Counted from the stretch's first letter, positions 35,574 through 48,397 are shown. The stretch is DNA of 64,000 nt from Candidatus Acidiferrum typicum (GCA_025463055.1 JAOAPV010000047.1:84201-148200); one strand, 5' to 3'. Numbers and translations: made by a program. The notes: a model not told the origin generated them from the sequence alone.

Positions 35574-36557
35574 CTATTTCTTCCCCGTGGCCGGCGCAAC
35601 TCCTGAGCCCTTAGTGGGCACTGGTTGCGACTGCAAAGACTTGATGTACGAAGTGAGATCGATAATCTGCTCCTCCGTCAATTGTCCCTGGAAACTGGGC
35701 ATTAGGGGCGCATACCCGGCCACGATTTTAGCTTGCGGGTTCAGAATCGATTCACGAAGGTAGGCGTCGTCCGCCGTAACCGCGGAACCATCGGCCAAGA
35801 GGACATTCGCTCCATACACGCCGTTCAGGGACGGCGCGCGCCCAGTGCCGTTGGTCACATGACAAGTATTGCAAGCCTTCTCGGCAAAGAGCTTCTCGCC
35901 AGCGAGGACGGGATTGGCGGTGGCTTCGGACGAGCCCGACAGCCAAGCGGCATACTCCATTGGCTCCATGACGGTTACCCATCCGCCCATAAGGGCGTGA
36001 TTTGTGCCGCAATACTGCTGGCAGAAGAAATGGTAGCGCCCGGCCTTGGTGGGACGGAACCACATCGTATTGTAGTGGCCTGGAACAACGTCCATCTTGA
36101 CGCGAAAGGCGGGGACGGAAAAATCGTGGATGACGTCTTCGCTGGCCAGGATGAGCTTGACGTTGCGACCGACGGGAACGTGTAGCTCATTAATCTCGCG
36201 CAAACCAGTGGGTTGCTGAATCTTCCACATCCACTGCTTTCCGATCACGTAGATATCGAGGGTATCCATGGGAGCGCGGCGAAAATCTACATACACGACA
36301 GCGCCCCAACCGAACATGGTCAACGCCAGGAACAAGGGAACCACGATCCAGGCAGTCTCCAGCCGCATATCGCCGTGAATCGGGACACCGACTTCACCGG
36401 GATGTTTGCGGCGGTACTTAAAAAAGAAATAGATGATGGCCGCTGTGATGGCAATGGCAAAGAACGCGCAGACCGCGGTGATGTACGCCATCAGCCCATC
36501 GACGCTCATCGCGAAGTTCGAGGCTTGCTCCGGATACAGTGGTAGATCCGCCTGCAC
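35574..36557 (-). CDS. ctaC: Cytochrome c oxidase subunit II with fused cytochrome c domain (caa3 type)
   Basis: 327 residues from a GTG at 36557, which lies 4 bp after the SCO stop with AAGGAG about 12 bases upstream; an ATG at 36620 would lie deep inside the SCO gene. The start then reads (M)[15 protein letters not shown], as expected. Two membrane helices ([40 protein letters not shown]) precede the CuA cupredoxin domain with [18 protein letters not shown] (Cys, Cys, His, Met ligands), and a C-terminal mono-haem cytochrome c domain with [17 protein letters not shown]. The fused haem makes it a caa3 oxidase able to take electrons directly from alternative complex III or its cytochrome. Confidence 0.96.
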   Translation of the reverse strand: MQADLPLYPEQASNFAMSVDGLMAYITAVCAFFAIAITAAIIYFFFKYRRKHPGEVGVPIHGDMRLETAWIVVPLFLALTMFGWGAVVYVDFRRAPMDTLDIYVIGKQWMWKIQQPTGLREINELHVPVGRNVKLILASEDVIHDFSVPAFRVKMDVVPGHYNTMWFRPTKAGRYHFFCQQYCGTNHALMGGWVTVMEPMEYAAWLSGSSEATANPVLAGEKLFAEKACNTCHVTNGTGRAPSLNGVYGANVLLADGSAVTADDAYLRESILNPQAKIVAGYAPLMPSFQGQLTEEQIIDLTSYIKSLQSQPVPTKGSGVAPATGKK

Positions 36558-36561
36558 AGTC

Positions 36562-37431
36562 TTATTTCGCTCCTTGTCGTGCGCCAGCTTGCGATGCTGA
36601 ACTATTTGCCGCGTGGACATCCCTACGGCGGAAAATCAGTATGCCCGCGACAATGCTGAAGACAGTCAGAATGCCACCCAGCCGAATAATTTTCAGAATG
36701 GTGGCGCTATAGCGGGCAGTCTCAGGATCGTAATGAAAGCAAAAGAGCAGCAGATGATCGATAGGCGTTCCGATTTTTCCGGCGGAAGCGTCTACCAGGC
36801 CGAGGCGCACATCGCGAGAAGGGTACTCGACGCCATAGAAGTAGCGCGAGATGCGTCCATCCGGGGTGATCAGCATAATGCCGCTGGCGTGGGCGAAAAG
36901 ATTGTTCTTTTCGTCGAAGGAGTAACGGAAATTGGCGGCAGTCGTCAGCGCGTGAATCTGCTCCTCTTTCCCGGTGAGAAAGTGCCAACCGGACGCCGTT
37001 TCCGGACGGCCGTAATGCGACAAGGCCGCAGCTTTTTTCTTGGCAGCCATGTCTGGAGTTTCGCGCGCGTCAAAGCTGACGAAGACTACTTCGTAGTCTC
37101 GCGCGGCGTTGAAGGAGAGCATCTTCAGCGAGCCGACGACCCCTTGCTCAACCTGATTGCAAAGCATAGGACAGCCGTAATAAACGAGCGCGAGCAACAC
37201 CGGCTTGCCGCCGAAATATTGGCGCAACTGGACATCGCGGCCAGACTCATCGCGAAAAGTAAGGTCGAGCGGCAGTTGTGCATTGAGCTGTGGCTCGAAG
37301 CCGACGTTCTGGAGCTGCTTGGGCAAGCCTGAGGAGGCTTTACCGACACTATCCGGAATAGTCTGCGCGCCCACAGTGGCAGAGAAGGCGAGCAACGCAA
37401 CGATTCCGGTGATGGAACGAAAACAATTCAT
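36562..37431 (-). CDS. SCO1/SenC-family copper chaperone
   Basis: 289 residues from ATG 37431 (MNCFRSITGIVALLAFSATV, a signal segment); the longer frame from 37494 would overlap the upstream gene. The thioredoxin fold carries the copper-binding CxxxC in VYYGCPMLCNQV (about 85-95) and the distal His in NNLFAHASGIML. A C-terminal membrane helix (ILTVFSIVAGILIFRRR) anchors it. SCO proteins load copper into the CuA site of oxidase subunit II, which is the very next gene. The gene follows the unknown one-helix protein with 4 bp between. Confidence 0.95.
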   Translation of the reverse strand: MNCFRSITGIVALLAFSATVGAQTIPDSVGKASSGLPKQLQNVGFEPQLNAQLPLDLTFRDESGRDVQLRQYFGGKPVLLALVYYGCPMLCNQVEQGVVGSLKMLSFNAARDYEVVFVSFDARETPDMAAKKKAAALSHYGRPETASGWHFLTGKEEQIHALTTAANFRYSFDEKNNLFAHASGIMLITPDGRISRYFYGVEYPSRDVRLGLVDASAGKIGTPIDHLLLFCFHYDPETARYSATILKIIRLGGILTVFSIVAGILIFRRRDVHAANSSASQAGARQGAK

Positions 37432-37435
37432 GCCC

Positions 37436-37906
37436 CTATTTCTTCTTCTTTTCCGCCGGTGGCGTGGAGGCAGCCGGCAAACCTTTATCAGCAATAATCT
37501 TCATGGCATCTTCCACCGGAATCTGAGCAATGCCGCTAGTTTGATCGATCCAGCCCGCTTGTTCATTGGCCTGAATATCTTCCTGCAATTTCTCGCGTAA
37601 ATCAGATTGCGGGTCGGTACGGTGACCGGGAACACCTTGCAGGCGAGGTTCCGGAGGCATGGTCAAGTAATCCTTGCCCATTTCCTGGCGCACAGGCGGA
37701 GGAGGCGTGTCGGACTCCACAGCCATCTTGGTTGTGGCGCGAAGGATAAACACGCACACGACATACGAGAGGATAACCGCGACGGCCAGCACCGCAAGGT
37801 AGACGTATATTGTGCGAGCTTTGACGTCGCGCGTTTCAAACGCGACCGTGTCGTGCTCTGGCACCGCACCGGCGTTGTGAGCCGAGTTGTGAGACTCAGT
37901 GCTCAT
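37436..37906 (-). CDS. One-helix membrane protein of unknown function inside the act-cta operon
   Basis: 156 residues from ATG 37906, overlapping the actF stop by 11 bp. A charged N-terminus (STESHNSAHNAGAVPEHD) leads to one membrane helix (IYVYLAVLAVAVILSYVVCV), then a Pro-rich periplasmic tail with PPEPRLQGVPGHRTDPQSDL and IPVEDAMKIIADKGLP and a Lys-rich end. I do not recognise a named family. It sits between actF and the copper chaperone in what is clearly one transcription unit. It could be an accessory subunit of alternative complex III, an assembly factor, or a link between ACIII and the oxidase; none of these can be settled from sequence. Confidence 0.8.
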   Translation of the reverse strand: MSTESHNSAHNAGAVPEHDTVAFETRDVKARTIYVYLAVLAVAVILSYVVCVFILRATTKMAVESDTPPPPVRQEMGKDYLTMPPEPRLQGVPGHRTDPQSDLREKLQEDIQANEQAGWIDQTSGIAQIPVEDAMKIIADKGLPAASTPPAEKKKK

Positions 37907-39080
37907 CGTTTGCAATCGCCTCCGCAAGCTTTGGATCGCCGACTGGGAGCACCGGTAACTGCTTGAGTTGCCCGGCGAAGAAAAAGAACCACAAGCCTCC
38001 AAGTCCAAGCGCCGCGGCCAAATCCCAGATAGTGGGCAAAGCCCTGGGGGTAAATTCCGGGCGCGTGTACCAGAAAAGGTCGACCAAGCGCATAAAGATC
38101 AGCCAAACGGCGACGGCCGGCAGGAGCTTGGGATTGCGCTTGAGGTCGCGCGAGAGCAGTAAAAAGAAGGGGACAAAGAAATGAAAGATGAGCACGATGA
38201 CGGCGACCACACCCCATTGACTATGCAGGCGTGAGTAGTAAAAAGTGATTTCCTCCGGCTGGTTGCCCGCCCAGATGATCAGCAGTTGCGAAAATTGGAA
38301 ATACGCCCAGAGCATCACGAATGCCAACAGCAGCTTGCCCAAATCATGAATGTGGCGCGGCTGCAAAACGCCGGAGAGAGGGCCGCTGCGGGCCAGCAGC
38401 ACCACTATAGCAATCATCAGCGACATGGAGGAAATGAGCTGGCCGGCTACAAACAGGAAGCCGTAAATGGTTGACGCCCAGTGCGGCGAAAGTGACATCA
38501 CCCAGTCGATCGCGGCGAAGGTCATGACAAAAACGTAGAGGATGATGCCCGGCCCGGCAAGCATCTTGAAACGCCGGCGGACCGCGGTGTCCTCGGGATT
38601 GGCGTCTTGTTCGCGCGACCAACGGTTGAACAGAAAAACGAGAATGCCCCAAACCGCGAAATAGAGGATGGCGCGGACACGGAAGCCGTTGGGCGTCAGA
38701 TAGCTGCGCTGGAATTCCGAGAGAGCGCCTTCGCCCGAGGGAGGCGCATTGAGCCAAGCTCCATAGAGATACTTCATGCCGAAAAGGATCGGTACGAAAA
38801 GCACGGCAACCACGGCCAGGGCTCGCGTGGCGGACTCCAAGGGGCGGCGAATCATGATGCCCCATTTTCCGCCGGTTAGATGTTGCAGCATCAACAAGCC
38901 AAGTGACCCGAGCGAAAGGCCCAAGACAAATATGAAGGCGAGCAGATAGGAGGGGAAAAACCGGTCTGGAGCTTTGATAATCCCAATTATGCAAATCAAT
39001 AGGCCGACTACGCCGGCGACGAGCGCGCGCCGGCGGATACGGTCGATGCTCTCGGGCGCTCGATAATCCTGCGCGGTCAT
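37896..39080 (-). CDS. actF: Alternative complex III subunit F, polytopic membrane protein
   Basis: 394 residues with about ten membrane segments of NrfD/PsrC kind (ALVAGVVGLLICIIGIIKAP; YLLAFIFVLGLSLGSLGLLM; HWASTIYGFLFVAGQLISSM; WGVVAVIVLIFHFFVPFFLL). The order of genes around it (actE before, SCO and cta genes after) fixes the name. ActF is one of the two large integral subunits of the quinol:cytochrome c oxidoreductase. It overlaps actE by 4 bp and the next gene by 11 bp. Confidence 0.93.
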   Translation of the reverse strand: MTAQDYRAPESIDRIRRRALVAGVVGLLICIIGIIKAPDRFFPSYLLAFIFVLGLSLGSLGLLMLQHLTGGKWGIMIRRPLESATRALAVVAVLFVPILFGMKYLYGAWLNAPPSGEGALSEFQRSYLTPNGFRVRAILYFAVWGILVFLFNRWSREQDANPEDTAVRRRFKMLAGPGIILYVFVMTFAAIDWVMSLSPHWASTIYGFLFVAGQLISSMSLMIAIVVLLARSGPLSGVLQPRHIHDLGKLLLAFVMLWAYFQFSQLLIIWAGNQPEEITFYYSRLHSQWGVVAVIVLIFHFFVPFFLLLSRDLKRNPKLLPAVAVWLIFMRLVDLFWYTRPEFTPRALPTIWDLAAALGLGGLWFFFFAGQLKQLPVLPVGDPKLAEAIANDEH

Positions 39081-39697
39081 TCCGTCTTTCCTCCGGGCGC
39101 GCCCTCGCCTTTTTTCTCCGCAGGCGGATGCAAAACTTTTTCGCGCACGTCTGGCGGCAGATCCGAAATTTTGGCGTTGCGGCTCAACTGCAGGGCGCGA
39201 AGGTAGGCCACGATGGCCCAGCGATCGCGCGGCGGAATCTGCGCTGAGTAGGAGAGCATGGCGCCGAAGCCGTTGGTAATGACGTCGTAAACGTAGCCGT
39301 TAGGCACCTGGCGCAAACGATCCTGATGGTAGGAGGGCGGATGTTTCATACCGCGCATGGCCACCATGCCGTTGCCGTCTCCCTGCAAACCGTGGCAGGG
39401 CGAGCAGAAAATCTTGTAGCGGCTTTCACCACGCTCGAGCAGTTCCATATTGAGGGGAACTGGAAATGCGTTGGACTCCTTGCCAACTGCCATTTCGTCC
39501 TCGATCACGGCGCCGCGCGCAACGGTATTTTCCACGAGGGGACGCGCGGAGCGGCCGTCGGTGAAGAAATCGGAAGGCCATAGCGGCCGATCTTTGGGCT
39601 GCTCGGCCATGTCTTGCTTGAGGCTGCAACCAGCCAGCAATAGCACGGCGACAATAGCGCACAGAAGAGGAGTCCGGGGCCGCGAGGCGCTAATCAT
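39077..39697 (-). CDS. actE: Alternative complex III subunit E, lipoprotein mono-haem cytochrome c
   Basis: 206 residues. A lipoprotein signal with lipobox VLLLAGC is followed by a cytochrome c domain with one CxxCH (YKIFCSPCHGLQGDGNG, about 95-105) and a late Met region (GAMLSYSAQIPPRDRWAIVA). ActE is the peripheral cytochrome that takes electrons from ActA and can pass them to the oxidase or a soluble cytochrome. It overlaps actD by 8 bp and actF by 4 bp. Confidence 0.94.
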   Translation of the reverse strand: MISASRPRTPLLCAIVAVLLLAGCSLKQDMAEQPKDRPLWPSDFFTDGRSARPLVENTVARGAVIEDEMAVGKESNAFPVPLNMELLERGESRYKIFCSPCHGLQGDGNGMVAMRGMKHPPSYHQDRLRQVPNGYVYDVITNGFGAMLSYSAQIPPRDRWAIVAYLRALQLSRNAKISDLPPDVREKVLHPPAEKKGEGAPGGKTE

Positions 39698-40235
39698 CTT
39701 CGACCTCGCTGACGTTGACCGCGTTTAGGCTCTTGAGAAAGCGCAACGAATCGGAGAGGCTGAACTTCGGATCGCTCGATTCGATGCACAAGAAAAAACG
39801 GTCCGAGGTAGCGTGTTTGGCGAAACGATCGACATTAAACAGCGGGTGATGCGGGCGCGGCAGTCCGTTGAGCGCGAGCATGCCGAAGACGGCAGAGAGC
39901 GAAGCGCCAAGCACGGTCAGTTCAAAGGTAACGGGGATGAATGCCGGCCAGCTATTGTAGGGACGGCCACCGATGTTCAATGGATACGCGATTACGCTCA
40001 CCCAATACTGGAAAAAGAATCCACCCAAGCCGCCGAGCAGTCCGCCTATCAGGGTGATTAAAGGAACTGCGTTGCGCTTCAAGGCCATGGCTTCGGCAAG
40101 ACCTTCGACGGGGAACGGCGCGTAAGCCTCAAAAGCATGGTAACCAGCCAAGCGCGTTCTCTCAGCCGCTTGTATGAGCTGCTCCGCGGTTTCAAATTCC
40201 GCGACCACTCCGTAAGTGTGCGAGCGATGGTCCAT
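39690..40235 (-). CDS. actD: Alternative complex III subunit D (DUF3341)
   Basis: 181 residues from ATG 40235, whose first base is shared with the actC stop (TAATG); the longer frame upstream has no similarity. A short soluble N-part (YGVVAEFETAEQLIQAAERT; FEAYAPFPVEGLAEAM) precedes two membrane helices (LITLIGGLLGGLGGFFFQYW; FELTVLGASLSAVFGMLALN) and a soluble C-part ending SEVEDD. This is the DUF3341 pattern of ActD. It has no cofactor and bridges the membrane part of the complex. Confidence 0.93.
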   Translation of the reverse strand: MDHRSHTYGVVAEFETAEQLIQAAERTRLAGYHAFEAYAPFPVEGLAEAMALKRNAVPLITLIGGLLGGLGGFFFQYWVSVIAYPLNIGGRPYNSWPAFIPVTFELTVLGASLSAVFGMLALNGLPRPHHPLFNVDRFAKHATSDRFFLCIESSDPKFSLSDSLRFLKSLNAVNVSEVEDD

Positions 40236-41613
40236 TACTCGTGTTCTCCGGAAGTATGCCGGACTAATTCGCGCATCTCGGCGATAGAGATGGCAGGTAA
40301 CACGCGAACAAACAAGAACAACAGCATGGTGAAGAGTCCCAATGTGCCGACGAACGTGGCGTAATCCCAAAAAGTGGCGGAGTAGCGGCCCCAGGCGGAG
40401 GGCATGAAGTCGCGCGTCAGGCTGATGACCACAATCACGAAGCGCTCCAGCCACATTCCGGTGTTAATGATCAGCGACATAATGAACAGGGCGGGGATGT
40501 TGGTCCGTACTTTGCGGAACCACAGCAGTTGCGGCGTCAAAATATTGCAAAGGATCAGCGCGTAGTAAAAATGACTGTACGGCCCGTGGAAGCGCATTTT
40601 CGTGAGGTAGAGGTCGAATTTATTTCCGCTGTAGACCGACATGAACCATTCGAAGTAGTAGCCGTAGGCGACGATGAGGCCTGTGGCAAGCATCACCTTG
40701 GCCATGTTTTCTAGGTGGCGCATGGTGATGAAGTCTTCAAGGTCGTACGCTTTGCGCAGCGGTATTGCGATGGTGAGCACCATGGCAAAGCCGGAGTAGA
40801 TAGCGCCGGCGACGAAGTAGGGCGGGAAAATGGTGGTGTGCCAGCCGGGAACGATAGCGATCGAGAAATCGAAGCTCACAACGGTGTGAACGGAGAGCAC
40901 GAGGGGCGTTGCCAGTCCCGCGAGTAGCAGGTACGCCGACTGATAGCGGTGCCAGTGACGCGCGGAGCCGCGCCAGCCCATAGCGAGCATGCCGTAAATA
41001 ATTTGCTTGGGCTTGGTGACGGCACGGTCGCGAAGCGTGGCGAGGTCTGGAATCAAGCCCACGCCCCAGAAAAGAAGAGACACGGTGCCGTACGTCGACA
41101 CCGCGAAAACGTCCCAGATGAGCGGGCTGCGAAATTGCGGCCACAAGTACATCGTGCTGGGATACGGGAACATGTAGTACGCCATCCACGGACGGCCGGT
41201 GTGGATGAGCGGGAACAGGCCCGCGCAAGCCACGGCGAAAAGGGTCATGGCCTCGGCGAAGCGGTTGATGGACGTGCGCCACTGCTGGTTCAAGAGAAAG
41301 AGAATGGCCGAAATCAGCGTGCCGGCATGGCCGATACCGATCCACCAAACGAAATTGACGATGGCGAATCCCCAGCCGACCGGAATGTTGATGCCCCAAA
41401 TCCCCACGCCTTTGGCAACCAACCAAGCGACCGATACGGTAAGCACCATCACCAACGTGAAAGTGAGCGCGAAGCCCGCAACCCAACCGAGAGAAGTCGG
41501 GCGAGTGAGAACGATGGCGCTGATCTTGTCGGTGACGGAGGCATAGGTGTGCCCCGGCTCGAGAATCGGCGAGACCGGCCGCGCGTCTGCAGTGTTATAG
41601 GGCGGACGCGTGC

Positions 41614-41617
<4 letters not shown>
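40235..41617 (-). CDS. actC: Alternative complex III subunit C, NrfD/PsrC-like quinol-binding membrane protein
   Basis: 460 residues with about ten membrane segments. NrfD-family features include VNFVWWIGIGHAGTLISAIL, a strongly conserved stretch in ActC, and VVSFDFSIAIVPGWHTTIFP. The quinol site of the complex lies in this subunit near the Fe-S arm of ActB. It overlaps actB by 4 bp and actD by one base, so synthesis of the three is coupled. Confidence 0.96.
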
Positions 41618-44775
<3,158 letters not shown>

Positions 44776-44783
44776 ACCGTCCG

Positions 44784-45443
44784 CTAACGATGACATGTGG
44801 AGCAACTCTGGAGCTGGTCAACGCTCGGAATCTTGTACTCCGCTGCCAAGCGTTTTCCGATTTCCGCCTGATTCGACGGAGCCTTCCAATCCATGTTGAA
44901 CACTTGATCCCGTGGCCGCAAAACCGCTTCCGGGTTGCGATGGCAGTCCAGACACCATTGCATCAGCAGCGGCGACGCTTGAAACATGAGCGGCATCTGG
45001 TTTACCTGCCCGTGACACGAAGAGCAGCCAACACCTTTGTTGACGTGAATGCTGTGATTGAAATAGACGTAGTCCGCCAGCCGGTGCACGCGAACCCACT
45101 CAATGGCTTTATCCGTTCGATAACTTTCGCGCACTGGCTCCAAATATCCGGCATTGTTGAACAAAACGGAATGGCAATTCATGCACGTCTTGGTGGGAGG
45201 AATTCCAGCCGTAGCGGAGGTTTCGACGCCGGTGTGACAATAGCGGCAATCGATGCCATCGTCGCCCACATGGTGTTTGTGGCTGAATTGGATGGGCTGC
45301 TCGCGCGTGACGTTTTGGTTCGTCAAATAAGGAGCGCGTGCCAAACCCATCACACCGCCAAGAGCCAGGGCCGCGAGTAGCGCGCCAAAAAAGACACTGA
45401 CCTTAGAGATGAAATTCGTGCTGCGGTGAAAAATCTGGGCCAT
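44784..45443 (-). CDS. actA: Alternative complex III subunit A, pentahaem cytochrome c
   Basis: 219 residues from ATG 45443 (MAQIFHRSTNFISKVS); an upstream start at 45500 is less likely. A membrane anchor (VFFGALLAALALGGVMGLAR) leads to a periplasmic domain with five CxxCH sites: CRYCH, CMNCH, CSSCH, CLDCH and CSTCH, matching known ActA proteins. The protein takes electrons from ActB and hands them to ActE or the oxidase. It is the first gene of a leftward unit of twelve genes reaching 32892. Confidence 0.96.
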   Translation of the reverse strand: MAQIFHRSTNFISKVSVFFGALLAALALGGVMGLARAPYLTNQNVTREQPIQFSHKHHVGDDGIDCRYCHTGVETSATAGIPPTKTCMNCHSVLFNNAGYLEPVRESYRTDKAIEWVRVHRLADYVYFNHSIHVNKGVGCSSCHGQVNQMPLMFQASPLLMQWCLDCHRNPEAVLRPRDQVFNMDWKAPSNQAEIGKRLAAEYKIPSVDQLQSCSTCHR

Positions 45444-45904
45444 GTCAAGTTTGCACTTTTGCGGTGAGCGCAACCAAAAGGAGAGGCACCTGGCGTCCAC
45501 CTGATCCTGACCCGGGAGTGCAAGCCCGAGTCGTTATTGACGCGATAGTTTCCAACAAAACTTTCGCGAATGCAACTGTTCCCGTGACTTGGGAGTTGAT
45601 TTTTCTTTTGACGAATTGTCAAAACGCAAGTAACGCCGCCACCTAATTCGAAATTTTCAAAAAAATCAGCTGAGCACGACTTGGACACACCAGTCTGTTT
45701 CGCAAAAGATCGCCTCACCAATGGCATCTCTTTTCGTGCAGCTTCATCCTCTGAGATGCGCGGGCAAATGAGGAGACACACTTTTTTTGCGCGGGCGATG
45801 GGGAAATTTTGACGGGTCGTGCTATCTTAGAAAAACTCTTCGTCGCGCCCATGCGGCGGAGCCTACCTAGTTTGTTCGGGCCGTAGGTCGGCCGCAAATG
45901 CCGC
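45444..45904. promoter_or_regulatory. Upstream region of the act-cta operon and of tRNA-Asn
   Basis: 461 bp without a gene. It should contain the promoter of the twelve-gene respiratory operon (leftward) and that of tRNA-Asn (rightward). It is more AT-rich around 45600-45700. I could not identify consensus boxes or a known regulator site; open frames here look non-coding. Confidence 0.45.
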
Positions 45905-45980
45905 TGGGGCGTGGTCCAACCGGTAGGACACCACACTGTTAATGTGGATGGTGAAGGTTCGAATCCTTCCGCCCCAGCCA
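45905..45980 (+). tRNA. tRNA-Asn (anticodon GTT)
   Basis: A 76-nt tRNA with encoded CCA. TGGGGCG pairs with CGCCCCA in the acceptor stem; the D arm is GTCC-N8-GGAC; the anticodon stem CCACA/TGTGG holds the loop CTGTTAA with anticodon GTT; the T arm is GAAGG-TTCGAAT-CCTTC. The discriminator is G, as usual for tRNA-Asn. Confidence 0.97.
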
Positions 45981-46164
45981 AATTCCCTAAACAAAAACCG
46001 TATCGGTGACCTACTCGCGGCAACACAATTGCCCCAGCGTCGCAAGAGATTTCCTAGGGCTTCGCATTCGTCGATCCACCAACCGCGTTCCCGATCGTCA
46101 AACAAATGACGCGGGTTGAAAGTTCCTTGCCCTCGCCCCCTTCTCCCTCTATCCTCCTCATCCT

Positions 46165-46944
46165 ATGTTGCTGAAGGACCAGGTCGCGCTGATAACCGGA
46201 TCGGGCCGCGGCATTGGCCGTGCCATCGCGCGGCTTTTCGCCGGCGAGGGTGCCTCCGTTTTTCTTACCGCACGAACCCAGTCCGAACTCGCGTCCACCG
46301 CAGCGGACATCAATAAGTTTGCTAAAGCTGCGTTCGTGACCGGCGACCTCACAAGTGCGCTTGACTGTGCGCGCATCGTCGGTGCGGCGCGCAAGAAATT
46401 TCGCCGTGTAGACATCCTCGTGAACAACGCCGGCCATTACGGCCCGGTAGTTCCCGTACAGGATTATCCGCTCGCGGAATTCGACAATGTCATTGCTGTG
46501 CACCTGCGCGCAGCCTTTCTGCTCAGCAAGTTGGTTCTTCCTGAAATGTACGGGCGCGGCTATGGGGTCATCCTCAATATTTCCAGCTTGTCGGCGAAAT
46601 CCGCGTTCGCTTGGGGCTCGGCCTATGCCGCAGCGAAGGCTGGAATGCTGGGCCTGACACGAGTTATGGCGGCCGAAGCAGCCCGCAAAGGCGTGCGCGT
46701 CAACGCCCTCTGCCCAGGCCCAGTGACCGAAACCGTAATGTCGCAGAAGCTTGGCGCAACTTTGGCCAAGAAAATGGGCGTAAGCCCCAAGGAACAATTG
46801 GAAGGGTTCCTGAACACTCTATTGCAGGGCCGCGCGCAAACGGTCGATGAAATCGCCAACGCCGCGCTCTTTCTCTGTTCCGACCAATCCAGCGCAGTGA
46901 CTGGTCAATCCATCAACGTCGACGGCGGCGCCGCATTCTTCTGA
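46165..46944 (+). CDS. Short-chain dehydrogenase/reductase (classical SDR)
   Basis: 259 residues. The NAD(P)-binding TGxxxGIG is at the N-terminus (ALITGSGRGIGRAIARLF), NNAG follows at about 91 (DILVNNAGHYGPV), and the catalytic Ser-Tyr-Lys set is ISSLSAKSAFAWGSAYAAAK. The end (SSAVTGQSINVDGGAAFF) is the usual SDR tail. An Arg and Thr after strand 2 (FLTARTQSELAS) suggest NADP preference. It is FabG-like in plan but has no fatty-acid neighbours, so the substrate is open. It begins 184 bp after tRNA-Asn and converges with an amidohydrolase gene, 39 bp between ends. Confidence 0.93.
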   Translation: MLLKDQVALITGSGRGIGRAIARLFAGEGASVFLTARTQSELASTAADINKFAKAAFVTGDLTSALDCARIVGAARKKFRRVDILVNNAGHYGPVVPVQDYPLAEFDNVIAVHLRAAFLLSKLVLPEMYGRGYGVILNISSLSAKSAFAWGSAYAAAKAGMLGLTRVMAAEAARKGVRVNALCPGPVTETVMSQKLGATLAKKMGVSPKEQLEGFLNTLLQGRAQTVDEIANAALFLCSDQSSAVTGQSINVDGGAAFF

Positions 46945-46983
46945 TTCAGGTTCAGCCTAGCAATCTACTCCAGCCGGCAAATT

Positions 46984-48294
46984 TTACTTCAAATCGCTCT
47001 TGTAGACCTGCCCGCCCTTCATCACAAACTTAACGCGCTCGAGTTCCGTAATGTCTTTCAGCGGATCACCGCTCACCGCCACCAAGTCCGCCCACTTCCC
47101 AGCTTCGACCGTGCCCATCTTGTCGCTCCAACCCAGCAACTCCGCAGGCACGACCGTTCCCGAGCGAATCGCCTGCATCGGCGTCATCCCGTAATTCACG
47201 TAATACCCAAACTCCTTGGCTTGGTTCAGTTCTTTCCAGTCGAATCCACCCGCATCCGTTCCGAGCGCAATCTTCACCTTTTTCTTCAGAGCTTTCTGGA
47301 ACGCCACTTTCTCCAGGTCCACCATCTTCGTCCAATTCCCGCCGCGCCCCGGCGCAACATACGCGCCCACGGTAATCGTCGGCACCCAGTAAGCGCCTTT
47401 GCGGACGATTTCATCCATCAGCGCATCGGTCAGCCCGTCGCCATGCTCGATCGTGTCCACACCCGCGCGCAACGCCGCCGCAATCCCGTCGCTCCCAATC
47501 GCATGCGCCGCCACTTTCTTGCCCAGCCGATGCGTTTCGTCAACAATCGCTCTCGCTTCTTCGTCCGTGAAGTTCACCATGCTGTGCAGCACGCCGTCCG
47601 CCTCAAAGTGATAGCGGCGGTCCGAGTAGTACTTGATCCAGTCCGCGCCGTACATCACCTGCTCGCGAACCGCTTTCCGCGCGCCCTCCACTCCATCCAC
47701 GTACTGCACCCCCTTCGGCACTTGCAGCTCCCAGGAATAATCCAGCAGGGGATACATCCCCGTCGGCGTCATAGCCCGCGTCGCTACCTGCATTCGCGGC
47801 CCAGGCACCTCTCCGTTCGCGATCGCTTTCTTGATGTCCACGTCCGCATACATCGCGCCTTCCGTCTCGAGGTCGCGCATCGTTGTGAATCCATGCTCCA
47901 GCGCGATCCGCGCGTTCCGCGCGCTCAAAATTGCGCGATAAGGAATCGATTCCTTCAAGAGCTGCGCGTCATAATCCTCCGAAGTGATATCGCCATTCAG
48001 CAACAAGTGCGTATGCGTGTCGACAAGTCCTGGCAGCACCGTCATCTTCGAGAGGTCAATCACGTCCACGCCCGCTGGCGCAGTCCCGCCCGCGTTAACC
48101 GAAACGATCTGGTCCCCCTCAATTACAATCAGCGCATTGGCTAAAGGAGCGTCACTTTTTCCATCGATCAGCCGTCCGGCCCGAATCGCGATTCTCTTGG
48201 CCGCTTTCGATGGTTCCTGTGCGTGTCCGGTTCCCATCGCGAAAAACAAAATCGCCATAACCGCAACGACCGCAGCAAATCGTTTTCCCCGCAT
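46984..48294 (-). CDS. Secreted metal-dependent amidohydrolase (imidazolonepropionase-like)
   Basis: 436 residues from ATG 48294, with GGGGAG six bases upstream; the frame continues to 48474 but that part has no signal peptide. After the signal peptide (AAVVAVMAILFFAMGTGHAQ) the fold is complete: VIEGDQIVSVN, the HxH in LPGLVDTHTHLLLNGDI, FTTMRDLETEGA, the lysine strand (YGADWIKYYSDRRYHFE), strand-5 His in KKVAAHAIGSDG, strand-6 His in VDTIEHGDGL, and the catalytic Asp in KIALGTDAGGF. All metal ligands are present, unlike two genes of the triad at 1.3-5.8 kb. It belongs to the Xaa-Pro dipeptidase/organophosphatase-like branch. Substrate unknown. Confidence 0.93.
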   Translation of the reverse strand: MRGKRFAAVVAVMAILFFAMGTGHAQEPSKAAKRIAIRAGRLIDGKSDAPLANALIVIEGDQIVSVNAGGTAPAGVDVIDLSKMTVLPGLVDTHTHLLLNGDITSEDYDAQLLKESIPYRAILSARNARIALEHGFTTMRDLETEGAMYADVDIKKAIANGEVPGPRMQVATRAMTPTGMYPLLDYSWELQVPKGVQYVDGVEGARKAVREQVMYGADWIKYYSDRRYHFEADGVLHSMVNFTDEEARAIVDETHRLGKKVAAHAIGSDGIAAALRAGVDTIEHGDGLTDALMDEIVRKGAYWVPTITVGAYVAPGRGGNWTKMVDLEKVAFQKALKKKVKIALGTDAGGFDWKELNQAKEFGYYVNYGMTPMQAIRSGTVVPAELLGWSDKMGTVEAGKWADLVAVSGDPLKDITELERVKFVMKGGQVYKSDLK

Positions 48295-48332
48295 CAGCTC
48301 CCCCTTGAGGCCGCAGAGAGTAGCACAAAAGG

Positions 48333-48366
48333 AAAAAAGGCCAACCGGTCTTAAGTCCGGTTGGCC
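48333..48366 (-). terminator. Intrinsic terminator (leftward)
   Basis: GGCCAACCGG and CCGGTTGGCC form a perfect 10-bp stem around an 8-nt loop; read leftward it is followed at once by TTTTTT (48338-48333). It ends transcripts of the small gene at 48398-48703, 32 bp beyond its stop, and lies 39 bp before the amidohydrolase ATG, so it separates the two genes. Confidence 0.9.
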
Positions 48367-48397
48367 CTCGTGTGCTCTGGCTGACTCGAAAAACCTG

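Noticed and set aside
34651..35763. 370-codon open frame on the plus strand
   Set aside because: It lies fully opposite ctaD and ctaC, whose active-site motifs are intact; its sequence is low-complexity and charged. It is a shadow of GC-rich third positions.
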